From positions 1 through 54,318 of the forward strand of contig JAUZRW010000072.1 in NCBI GenBank assembly GCA_030950085.1: a stretch of DNA of 54,318 nucleotides, given 5' to 3'. The DNA is from Anaerolineae bacterium. GTDB taxonomy: Bacteria > Chloroflexota > Anaerolineae > Aggregatilineales > Phototrophicaceae. Position 1 is the stretch's first letter. Each line of letters begins with the position of its first letter. Position numbers and translations under genes: made by a program. Below, one piece after another: positions 22,515 through 30,800 of the stretch. Under the pieces are notes generated by a model. The model saw only the letters and a program-made list of their open reading frames with translations, was not told the DNA's origin and searched no databases.

Positions 22515-24773
22515 ATGAAAAAATGGCTTGAACCGAAACAGGTAACAGTAGACGAAGCGTTGTGGGCGGCTGTTGGGGGGCATCCGGTGCTGGCGCAAAG
22601 TCTGGTGCGGCGCGGTATTACATCGCCTGATGCGGCACGTCGTTTTTTGGATTCGGCGGCGTATGTTGCGGCGGCTTCTGATGATTTGCCAGATATGGAT
22701 ATCGCTGTCTCGCGTTTGCAGCGTGCAATTCGAGATAATGAACAGATTCTCGTTTGGGGTGATTTCGATGTGGATGGGCAAACGTCTACGGCATTGCTGG
22801 TTTCAGGCTTGCGAGATTTGGGCGCGAAAGTGGTTTATCATGTTCCGAATCGCTTCACCGAAGGGCATGGGATTCACGTCCCGACACTGAAAAAATGGCT
22901 TGATGGCGGAATCAATTTATTGCTGACATGCGATACAGGTATTACAGCGCATGAGGCGATTGACTATGCACAAGGGCGCGGTGTTGATGTCGTAATTACT
23001 GACCATCATGCCTTGCCAGAAACGTTTCCCAACGCGACTGCGACTGTCAATCCGATGCGCTTGCCAGATGGTCATCCTCTGTGTGAATTGCCCGGAGTCG
23101 GGACAGCCTATAAAGTGATGCAAGCCCTTTATGGCGCAAAATCATCTGACCATCTGCTGGATTTGGTCGCAATGGGCATTGTCGCCGATGTCATGGTGCA
23201 AGTCGATGACACGCGCTATCTGCTACAAAAAGGCTTGGATGTACTACGCAACAATCCGCGTTCCGGTATCAAAGCGATGATGGCACGCGCTGACATTGAC
23301 CCCACCTATTTCAACGAGATGGATATTGGCTTCTCGCTTGCGCCGCGCCTCAATGCACTGGGACGATTAGCCGATGCGAATCCGGCGGTTGAATTGCTCA
23401 CGACGGATGATATTGCGATTATTACAGAGCGTGTCAATGAACTAGAAGGCTTGAATCAAAAGCGAAAATTTCTCACTCGGCAAGTTTATGCAGCCGCACA
23501 ACAGAAAATCAAAGCCGATGAATCGCTATTGAAATACGCGGCACTGGTTATTTCTGGCGAGGGTTGGCATACAGGCGTAGTCGGTATTGTGGCGAGTCGG
23601 CTAGTCGAAGATTATGGCTGTCCGGTGATTGTGCTATCGGATAATGAAGGTTTGGCGAATGGGTCGGCACGTTCGGTCAAAGGCGCGAATATCATGGAAG
23701 CGATTCGTTCTCAGGCACATTTGCTCAAAAATTATGGCGGTCACAATATGGCGGCGGGCATGAGTCTCGCCTCTGATAATATTTTCGAGTTACGGCGCGG
23801 CTTGTCTCAGGTGGTTCGTGAGATGCTCGGAAAAACTGATGTTCAGCCCGAAATCCAACTGGAGGCTTTCATTGACTTAGCCGATATCAACCTCGATTTT
23901 GCACAAGATATCGGACGACTCGCGCCGTTTGGCAATGGTAATCCGCCACTCACACTGGCAACGAAAAATGTACAAGTTAAATCACGGCGCACGATGGGCA
24001 GTCGTGGCGACCATCTCAGCTTAAAAATTGCAGACGAATCTGGCACTGAACAGCGCGTCGTCTGGTGGTTTGGCGATATTGATGAAATCCCACAGGGGCG
24101 CTTCGATATTGCGTATACTGTGCGCCCGAATTTCTTCAATGGCAAGCATGAAGCACTGGTCGAATGGCTAGATGCGCGTCCCGTTGCAGGAGAAACCTTT
24201 GAGATATCGACACAAGCTACTTATGAAATTGTCGATTATCGCCAGCACATCGCCCCACAAGAAAAACTAAAACAGGTCATTGCTGATTATCCTGATGCCC
24301 TTATCTGGTCAGAGGGCGATACTGTCGGGATAGACCGTTATAATTTGCATGGGGCAGAAACGCTCGTTGTCTGGACAGTGCCATCGGATATTATGACATG
24401 GAAAGCCGCACTTGCCACTGTTCAACCGCAGCGACTGATTTTGTTTGCGAATATGCCAAAATTCAAAACCGCGAAAGACCTCATTACGCATATCATCGGT
24501 ATGTCGAAATTCGCGCATAGAGAAAAACAGGGTTTCATCTATTTGAGCGAAATTGTACGCCTCACTGCACAATCTGAGCAGACAATTATTTTGTGCCTCA
24601 AGTGGATTACTGCGGAAACTAATATGGTGATTCGCTTTGTTGCAGATGATAGTTATCAAGTTGAAATGGACACTGAATCCACACAAGGCAAGAATCCCTA
24701 TAGCAAAATGCTACAAATGCGCTTTGCCGAATCTCAAGCCTATCGCAAGCACTGGCTGAATCAGGCATTCTAA
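22515..24773 (+). CDS. recJ: Single-stranded-DNA-specific 5'-3' exonuclease RecJ
   Basis: 752-aa DHH-family exonuclease acting in recombination, base-excision and mismatch repair. Metal-binding motifs are DFDVDGQTSTALL (Asp83, Asp85, Asp87), TCDTGI, VVITDHHALPE (the DHH triad), and the LPGVGTAYKVMQAL block. The DHHA1 domain carries the GEGWHTGVVGIVASRLVE and GGHNMAAGMSL motifs, and an OB fold follows (SRRTMGSRGDHLSLKIAD). The C-terminal 170 residues are an extra region seen in some longer RecJ proteins. The ribosome site is weak (AAAAG). It reads away from the RM system and ends convergently with selB. Confidence 0.95.
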   Translation: MKKWLEPKQVTVDEALWAAVGGHPVLAQSLVRRGITSPDAARRFLDSAAYVAAASDDLPDMDIAVSRLQRAIRDNEQILVWGDFDVDGQTSTALLVSGLRDLGAKVVYHVPNRFTEGHGIHVPTLKKWLDGGINLLLTCDTGITAHEAIDYAQGRGVDVVITDHHALPETFPNATATVNPMRLPDGHPLCELPGVGTAYKVMQALYGAKSSDHLLDLVAMGIVADVMVQVDDTRYLLQKGLDVLRNNPRSGIKAMMARADIDPTYFNEMDIGFSLAPRLNALGRLADANPAVELLTTDDIAIITERVNELEGLNQKRKFLTRQVYAAAQQKIKADESLLKYAALVISGEGWHTGVVGIVASRLVEDYGCPVIVLSDNEGLANGSARSVKGANIMEAIRSQAHLLKNYGGHNMAAGMSLASDNIFELRRGLSQVVREMLGKTDVQPEIQLEAFIDLADINLDFAQDIGRLAPFGNGNPPLTLATKNVQVKSRRTMGSRGDHLSLKIADESGTEQRVVWWFGDIDEIPQGRFDIAYTVRPNFFNGKHEALVEWLDARPVAGETFEISTQATYEIVDYRQHIAPQEKLKQVIADYPDALIWSEGDTVGIDRYNLHGAETLVVWTVPSDIMTWKAALATVQPQRLILFANMPKFKTAKDLITHIIGMSKFAHREKQGFIYLSEIVRLTAQSEQTIILCLKWITAETNMVIRFVADDSYQVEMDTESTQGKNPYSKMLQMRFAESQAYRKHWLNQAF

Positions 24774-24827
24774 GCCTCCAAAATATATGAATGGCAATGT
24801 TGTTTCAGGGAGTGATTTGTAGCCATT

Positions 24828-26699
24828 TTAAGGGGCGTTTCTGCCGCGTACTCGTTCATCATCCACGCGCTTTGTGATACCTTTTGCATCTAAATGTTCC
24901 AGCAAACCAATCGCATATTTTCGTGAAGAACCAAATTTGTCACGCACGCCCTTCACATCAACTGTGCCGTTATTATCAATCATCGCAAGTACCCCGATAA
25001 CCATGTCATCATAGGCTTTGCGGCTAAAGATGATTTCAGACTGAACCAAGACAATCTCACCCAAATCAATCAGGGCATATAAGACATCCTCGCCTGTGAT
25101 TTGACTCGCATCCGTAAATGAGGGTGGGGTATAAGGTTCTTTCGACATTGCTTGTAACAGTGTTTCAATAGTCGTTTGCTGTTTTGGCGAAAATGCAATT
25201 TCATGTTCTCGCATTTTCACGAGATTATGAAGCGCTTCAAAACGTTGTTCACTATCGAGCAGCATTGTTAGGAAAGCATTTTTGACACCGAGTCGACTCC
25301 GCAACTCTTCACGCGGAATACCCAATCGAAGCGGTATTTTTTGGTGATAATCTTGCAAAATGGACTCGATTTGGGCTAAATAGGCTTGATAACGGCTGGT
25401 TGCGAGATACGTATTATCTGGCAAATGAATCAGTCGATTTTGTGCGATAGCTTCTTCCAATGCTGCATGTAGTTCACTATCGGTATAACCTGTCACTTTT
25501 TGAATATTTGGGCGTTTGACAGGCGAATCATTATCGGCAACCTGCGTAACACGCTCGGCTGGGCTGCCTTCTAGCCGTGTTTGCAAATCATCAATGACAG
25601 TCGCTTGAAAGCGTTTCCAGCGTTTTTCAGGATGGGCATTAACGATGAGTCCGCCGCCGATGGTTTGTGGTGGGGATGGGTAGCGCAAGATAAAGCGGTC
25701 TCGATTTGTCAGGGGAATCGCATCACGTAAGCGTAATTGTAGCCAACCGCTTTCATCAGGTAAAAGTTGTTCCGCATTGAGTAAGCGTACATTGGCAATG
25801 GTTTCTGACGCGCCAGAGAAAAATTTCACTTCGGCATTGTGCTTCAACGGGCGGTCAGCATCAGCAAGGTGTCGAAAATGTACATCAATCAGTCGTGTTG
25901 GGCTGAGTTGCCCCGGAAAAGCTAAAACTTGTCCGCGCTCAATTTTATTTTTGTCAATGCCACTGACATTCACGGCAACACGGCTACCGGGTAGGGCGAC
26001 TTCAACATCTTGTTTGTAGCTCTGCAAACCACGAACTCGTCCTAGATGACTGCTTGGCTGTATTTCAACAGTATCACCAATAGCGAGAGTCCCACCGGAA
26101 AGTGTGCCTGTGACCACTGTGCCAAAGCCATCAATGGTGAAAACACGGTCAATGGGTAAGCGCGGTTGATTGTAATCTGTGCGTGGTGGCAAATCGCTTA
26201 ATAAGTCTGTGAGGGTGTTGATGAGATTATCTATACCTTGTCCGCTATGCGCTGAAATCGGCAAAATTGGGGCTTCTGCCAGTATGGTATTGGAGACAGC
26301 TTCCTGTACTTCCAACTCAACCAAATCAAGCCATTCCTCATCGTCAATCAAGTCAATTTTGCTCAGAACGATGATTCCGGTTTGGATGCCGAGTAAGTCT
26401 AAAATAGCCAAATGCTCGCGGGTTTGGGGCATAATGCCTTCATCTGCCGCAATGACCAATACCGCCGCATCAATGCCGCCGACACCTGCCAGCATATTCT
26501 CGATAAAATCACGATGACCGGGAACATCAACAATGCCTAATGTTTCGCCATCAGGCAGCGTGAGCCATGCAAAACCCAAATCAATCGTGAGACCACGCGC
26601 TTTCTCTTCTCGCAGACGGTCAGGGTCGATGCCTGTTAAACGCTGAACCAATGTCGATTTCCCATGGTCAACATGCCCCGCAGTGCCAATTACACGCAT
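24828..26699 (-). CDS. selB: Selenocysteine-specific elongation factor SelB
   Basis: 623-aa GTPase that delivers Sec-tRNA to UGA codons marked by a SECIS hairpin. The N-terminal G domain has GHVDHGKST (8-16), DVPGHRDF and SKIDL; beta-barrel domains II and III follow (RVFTIDGFGTVVTGTLSGG and later). The C-terminal third is made of winged-helix repeats for SECIS binding, the last being VKGVRDKFGSSRKYAIGLLEHLD. Length and architecture match full SelB. It starts 6 nt after the stop of the coiled-coil gene with no clear ribosome site, so it depends on translational coupling. selA, selD and tRNA-Sec are not in the window. No obvious selenoprotein gene is seen either. Confidence 0.95.
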   Translation of the reverse strand: MRVIGTAGHVDHGKSTLVQRLTGIDPDRLREEKARGLTIDLGFAWLTLPDGETLGIVDVPGHRDFIENMLAGVGGIDAAVLVIAADEGIMPQTREHLAILDLLGIQTGIIVLSKIDLIDDEEWLDLVELEVQEAVSNTILAEAPILPISAHSGQGIDNLINTLTDLLSDLPPRTDYNQPRLPIDRVFTIDGFGTVVTGTLSGGTLAIGDTVEIQPSSHLGRVRGLQSYKQDVEVALPGSRVAVNVSGIDKNKIERGQVLAFPGQLSPTRLIDVHFRHLADADRPLKHNAEVKFFSGASETIANVRLLNAEQLLPDESGWLQLRLRDAIPLTNRDRFILRYPSPPQTIGGGLIVNAHPEKRWKRFQATVIDDLQTRLEGSPAERVTQVADNDSPVKRPNIQKVTGYTDSELHAALEEAIAQNRLIHLPDNTYLATSRYQAYLAQIESILQDYHQKIPLRLGIPREELRSRLGVKNAFLTMLLDSEQRFEALHNLVKMREHEIAFSPKQQTTIETLLQAMSKEPYTPPSFTDASQITGEDVLYALIDLGEIVLVQSEIIFSRKAYDDMVIGVLAMIDNNGTVDVKGVRDKFGSSRKYAIGLLEHLDAKGITKRVDDERVRGRNAP

Positions 26700-26705
26700 G
26701 GTCTA

Positions 26706-27962
26706 CTATGACCCGTTTCCTGTTGAGCCATTATTATTGGTACTGGCTGTGTTGCTGACTGCTGGCATTGTGCCGGTAGCTGTCGGTGATATCACTTGCC
26801 CAATTGGGTCATGCTCCATGAGAAGTGCCTGATAACGGTCACGATATAACTTAACGCGGTCTCGTTCCAGATTCCATAAGCGTTTGATGCTATCTATCAA
26901 TGGGTCGATAGCTGTTTCAATGTCAGTGACGCGAGACGTATATTGTTCAAATTCACGGTCATGATTGCGCCACACTTCATCGCTCGACAAAGTGAGTTGT
27001 TTCCAGCGTTTCTGGTCATCATCGCGCCAATCATTCCATTCTTGACGAAAGCGGTCTTCGGATAGACGCTGCATTTCGGCAACTTCATTGATGCGTCGTT
27101 CTAAGCGGTCTCCAATGCGTTCAAAATCACTGATGATACGCTGCATTTCTCGATGCGCGGCTGCCCATGTTTCAAAGCGTTCAATATTTTCTTGCATGGC
27201 TTGGTCGTGTTCACCATAGCGTTTCATCAAATCGTCAATTTTTTGGTCACGCTGTTGTGTAATCAGGCTTTGTTGGTCAACAAATTGCTGCATTTGGTCA
27301 CGCCGTTCGTGTTCAGCATTTTGCACTTCTTGAACGCGCCGTTCATTGCGAAGCGAAAGGTCTTCTATGAGGGTGACTTTAGGACGTAAGCCATCAATTT
27401 GTTTCTTGATTTCGGGGAGTTCAGATTCGATTTCAGAAATACGACGCGCATCTTGTCGCTTTTGTTCTTCAAGGAAGGCAAGGCGACGTTCTGGTTCTTC
27501 CATTTTTGCAACAAGGTCATCTATACGTTGTTGTAAGATAGTGACACTATCTGAAATGCGACTCCCTTCTGAACGCACTTCGGTGAGGCTACCTGTACTG
27601 CGTTGAATTTTGCTCAATTGGTCTTGTAAGTCGCGGACAGTGCGGGTTAATTGTTCCCGATTGAGTTCTTGACGACGTTCGGCTTCGCGCTCTGCTGTCA
27701 GACGACGCGCTTCCGTTGTTTCGAGCAGTTGGCGCATCTCTTGACGGACGGTCTCCATCATGTCGCGTTCTTTTTGAATCGGGATGGATGATTCTTTAAT
27801 CACAGTCTGGTCAGATTCAACCGAGTTCACACGCTGTTGTAGTAGGGCAACAGTTTCCGTTTGTTGTTCCAGACGTTGTTCGAGCGTCGCAATGGTTTGT
27901 TTATCGCGGCGACGTTCCTCGTCCAACCATTCAATCATTTTGGCAATCTGGTTAATATCCAT
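26706..27962 (-). CDS. Long coiled-coil protein of unknown function
   Basis: 418-aa soluble protein that is almost continuous coiled coil from about residue 10 to 385 (runs such as TIATLEQRLEQQTETVALLQQRV and repeated R/E/Q heptads). It has a short Thr/Ser/Asn-rich C-terminal tail (SNTASTNNNGSTGNGS). There is no signal peptide, membrane helix or enzymatic motif. The start is ATG 27962, supported by AAGGA 7 nt upstream; an in-frame start at 28043 would add 27 residues of non-coding character. It is the first gene of a two-gene operon with selB. A structural or scaffolding role is plausible, but the function cannot be read from sequence. Confidence 0.7.
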   Translation of the reverse strand: MDINQIAKMIEWLDEERRRDKQTIATLEQRLEQQTETVALLQQRVNSVESDQTVIKESSIPIQKERDMMETVRQEMRQLLETTEARRLTAEREAERRQELNREQLTRTVRDLQDQLSKIQRSTGSLTEVRSEGSRISDSVTILQQRIDDLVAKMEEPERRLAFLEEQKRQDARRISEIESELPEIKKQIDGLRPKVTLIEDLSLRNERRVQEVQNAEHERRDQMQQFVDQQSLITQQRDQKIDDLMKRYGEHDQAMQENIERFETWAAAHREMQRIISDFERIGDRLERRINEVAEMQRLSEDRFRQEWNDWRDDDQKRWKQLTLSSDEVWRNHDREFEQYTSRVTDIETAIDPLIDSIKRLWNLERDRVKLYRDRYQALLMEHDPIGQVISPTATGTMPAVSNTASTNNNGSTGNGS

Positions 27963-28017
27963 AAAAACATCCTTAAATTGCTCTGTGCCATAGAATCGAC
28001 ACGAAAGTTTCTTGATG

Positions 28018-28028
28018 CGATTATAGCA
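28018..28028 (-). promoter_or_regulatory. Extended -10 promoter element for the coiled-coil/selB operon
   Basis: On the minus strand TGCTATAAT, with the TATAAT at 28020-28025, about 57 nt before the start codon at 27962. There is no strong -35 box; the TG motif would compensate. Confidence 0.5.
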
Positions 28029-28145
28029 CAGGGATGGGTACAATCTAAATAATGAGAAAAACTCGTCGGTTTGGATACGATTTTCGTTAGAACAACATCA
28101 CGGGTACAATATTGTCAATCTTGTTATGACGTTTGGATGTAAGAT

Positions 28146-29297
28146 ATGATTGTTACTCGCAAGCAATTAGAAGAACATGAAACCCAAATTCTCGCTCCTT
28201 ATGCGTTGTTGAGCAAAGATAGCAAAGGGCGTTTTCATCATGACCATGAGCCGGAATATCGCACCGCTTTTCAGCGCGATAGAGACCGTATCATCCATGC
28301 TGAGGCATTTCGGAAGTTAGAATATAAGACACAAGTTTTTGTCAACGATGCCGGAGACTATTATCGTACACGCTTGACACATACGCTAGAAGTCGCTCAA
28401 ATTGGACGCACATTAGCACGCGCACTAGGAGTCAATGAAGATTTAACAGAGACAATTTGCCTCGCTCATGACTTAGGGCATCCACCATTTGGTCATGCTG
28501 GGGAAGATGTTCTCAATAAATTGATGGTGGATGATGGTGGCTTCAATCATAATCATCAAAGTTATCGCGTTGTGACTGAAATCGAGCGCCGCTATCCACT
28601 TTGGTCAGGATTGAATCTGACAGTTGAAACACTAGAAGGAATAGCGAAACACGAAACAGAATATGATGCGAGCGGTACAACGAGCTTTGACCCTGATACT
28701 CGTGGTAGTGTTGAAGCGCAAATTGCCGATGTAGCAGATGAATTAGCCTATAATGCACATGATTTGGATGATGGCTTGAAATCAGGCTTAATTACAACAG
28801 AGCAATTGAACGAACTGGAAATTTGGCAGATTTTGTGTGACCGCTTAAAATGGTCAGGATATAGCTTGTCCGAAGTGCAGCGTCATCAGTTTATACGAGA
28901 ATTGGTGGGTATTCTGGTGGGAGATGTTCTCAAAACGACAACACAACATATCACAGACAAGAACATTCAATCTGTGGATGATGTCATTCAGCAATCGGAG
29001 AATATTGTCGGCTATAGTGAAGACCAAAAAATGCAAAATCGCGCCTTAAAAGATTTCCTTTATCAGAATATGTATTATCATTATCGTATTGTACGCATGA
29101 AACAACGGGCAGAACATTATATCGCACGGTTGTTTGAAAGTTATCTTCATGAGCCGCGCCAACTGCCAAATGAATTTCAAAGTCAAATCGACAAAATAGG
29201 GATTCATCGTGTGGTAGCGGACTATATTGCTAGTATGACAGACCGTTCGGCTCTGTTAGAATATAGACAACTATTTGACCCGATGATGCGTCCGTAG
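28146..29297 (+). CDS. dGTPase-like HD-domain nucleotide triphosphohydrolase
   Basis: 383-aa cytoplasmic HD-superfamily enzyme of the deoxyguanosinetriphosphate triphosphohydrolase-like group (hydrolyses dNTPs to the deoxynucleoside and tripolyphosphate). It has the conserved N-terminal FQRDRDRIIHAEAFRKLEYKTQVF. The HD metal site is formed by RTRLTHTLEVAQI (His79) and LAHDLGHPPFGHAGE (His108-Asp109), with the later ADELAYNAHDLDDGL aspartate. The size suits the shorter dGTPase-like type rather than E. coli Dgt. It is 13 nt upstream of a Ser/Thr kinase gene, probably in one transcript. It may control the dNTP pool; the true substrate range is unknown. Confidence 0.88.
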   Translation: MIVTRKQLEEHETQILAPYALLSKDSKGRFHHDHEPEYRTAFQRDRDRIIHAEAFRKLEYKTQVFVNDAGDYYRTRLTHTLEVAQIGRTLARALGVNEDLTETICLAHDLGHPPFGHAGEDVLNKLMVDDGGFNHNHQSYRVVTEIERRYPLWSGLNLTVETLEGIAKHETEYDASGTTSFDPDTRGSVEAQIADVADELAYNAHDLDDGLKSGLITTEQLNELEIWQILCDRLKWSGYSLSEVQRHQFIRELVGILVGDVLKTTTQHITDKNIQSVDDVIQQSENIVGYSEDQKMQNRALKDFLYQNMYYHYRIVRMKQRAEHYIARLFESYLHEPRQLPNEFQSQIDKIGIHRVVADYIASMTDRSALLEYRQLFDPMMRP

Positions 29298-29310
29298 GGA
29301 GATAATACGC

Positions 29311-30672
29311 ATGTCAAGCGAAACCATTCTAAATGGACGATATGCACTCGTAGCACAACAAGGTTCAGGCGGAATGTCTGTCATCTATAAGGCGATTGAC
29401 CGCGCACTTGGACGAACGGTTGCCGTCAAAATTTTACGTCCTAGCCTGACAAAAGATCCTTCTTTCTTAGAGAAATTCCGTAATGAGGCACGCTCTGTTG
29501 CCAATTTGTCGCATCCTAATATTGTGACTGTTCATGATGTGGGTAGTGATGGTCCCACACATTATATCGTGATGGAAATGGTCGAAGGGACAGACCTCAA
29601 GAAAATTATCCGTGAGAACAAGGCATTGCCTGTTGAACGTGCCTTAGACTTGGCGGTACAAATTTGCGCTGGTATCGGATATGCACATCGTAGCGGCTTA
29701 GTCCATGCGGATGTCAAACCGCAGAATATTCTTGTTACATCCCAAGATTTGGTTAAAGTAACAGATTTTGGGATTGCACAGGCACTCAGCGATACACAAC
29801 CGCAAGAACGGGCAGAAGTGGTATGGGGCAGTCCGCATTACTTCGCACCAGAACAGGCTAAAGGTGAGCAACCAGCCGCGACTGCTGATGTTTATGCAAC
29901 GGGTATTGTGTTGTTCGAGATGCTGACAGGTCGCTTGCCCTATACTGGGACGAATCAGCAAGAATTGGCAATGGCACATATTCGTGACAGTATTCCGAGC
30001 GTGACGACGTTCAACCCTACAGTACCGGATAAACTCGCCAAGATGGTGATGAAGGCGATGAGCAAAGAGCCGCAAAACCGCTTCCGTGATGGCGACCAAT
30101 TCGGGAATGTGTTGCGTGATTTCCGTGATAAAGCGCGGATGAATACAGCCAATCCACCACGGGTTGTTGCGCCACCGCCTAGCCCAACGGATTCAAAGCC
30201 GTTATCACAACAACCGACTGAACCCCGTAATGTGCCGCCCGGTAGCCGCCCACCGGGGATTGGAATTCCACCTGCACCATCTCCAAGAGGTAGTAATGCA
30301 GAAGTCACAGCGAAATATAGTCCGGCACCTCAAGCGCCGCCACCCTATGACCCACGCCGCCCATATCAGCAGTCACAGCCGTCTGTGCCGAACCCGATAA
30401 CACAAGCTCCGCAACCATTTGAGCAGCGTTATGTCCCCCCTCCAATACAGCAGGGTGTTCAACAGCAAATGCCACAGCAGCCCAATTACCCAGCACCGCC
30501 ACAGTCGCCAAGTGATAGTGGTTATTATACAGCGCAATACAGTCGTCCCATCACGCCCGATATTGACGAAGATGGAGGCTTTGATGCTGTTACACTGGTA
30601 TTGGCGCTCATAGCGATTATTGCCTTCTTGGGCTTGATACCCCTGTGGGCTTTTGTGATTGCCTCACGCTAA
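29311..30672 (+). CDS. Hanks-type Ser/Thr protein kinase with C-terminal membrane helix
   Basis: 453-aa kinase, PknB-like. The kinase domain covers residues about 11-270. The glycine loop QGSGGMSVIYKA, the lysine Lys40 (VAVKIL), Glu in the alphaC helix, DFG (Asp152) and APE-like FAPEQAKGE are present. The catalytic loop reads HADVKPQN: Asp134 is kept, but the usual Arg before it is Ala, so it is a non-RD kinase. A long Pro/Gln-rich linker (about 275-415) leads to one C-terminal transmembrane helix (LVLALIAIIAFLGLIPLWAFV) with almost no external part, so it senses no outside ligand through a large domain. It is downstream of the dNTPase-like gene; AGGGAG precedes the ATG. Confidence 0.9.
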   Translation: MSSETILNGRYALVAQQGSGGMSVIYKAIDRALGRTVAVKILRPSLTKDPSFLEKFRNEARSVANLSHPNIVTVHDVGSDGPTHYIVMEMVEGTDLKKIIRENKALPVERALDLAVQICAGIGYAHRSGLVHADVKPQNILVTSQDLVKVTDFGIAQALSDTQPQERAEVVWGSPHYFAPEQAKGEQPAATADVYATGIVLFEMLTGRLPYTGTNQQELAMAHIRDSIPSVTTFNPTVPDKLAKMVMKAMSKEPQNRFRDGDQFGNVLRDFRDKARMNTANPPRVVAPPPSPTDSKPLSQQPTEPRNVPPGSRPPGIGIPPAPSPRGSNAEVTAKYSPAPQAPPPYDPRRPYQQSQPSVPNPITQAPQPFEQRYVPPPIQQGVQQQMPQQPNYPAPPQSPSDSGYYTAQYSRPITPDIDEDGGFDAVTLVLALIAIIAFLGLIPLWAFVIASR

Positions 30673-30680
30673 TAATGATT

Positions 30681-30703
30681 AGGGCGTTCTAAGACTACGC
30701 CCT
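30681..30703 (+). terminator. Terminator hairpin after the first kinase gene
   Basis: AGGGCGT (30681-30687) pairs with ACGCCCT (30697-30703) with a 9-nt loop. Only a short T-run follows, so termination strength is uncertain. Confidence 0.55.
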
Positions 30704-30755
30704 TTCAAAACTTCTCTATTTTCACCAAATGGTTATATAAAACGCTATTTTGCAC

Positions 30756-30763
30756 GCTATAAT
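30756..30763 (+). promoter_or_regulatory. Candidate -10 element (GCTATAAT) of the gamma-glutamyltransferase gene
   Basis: GCTATAAT ends 37 nt before the ATG at 30801. The -35 region is poor. It is the same octamer as at 1496 and 50397. Confidence 0.45.
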
Positions 30764-30800
30764 CTGTCGCAAATAGATTAGCAATGATAGGGATTCTTTG

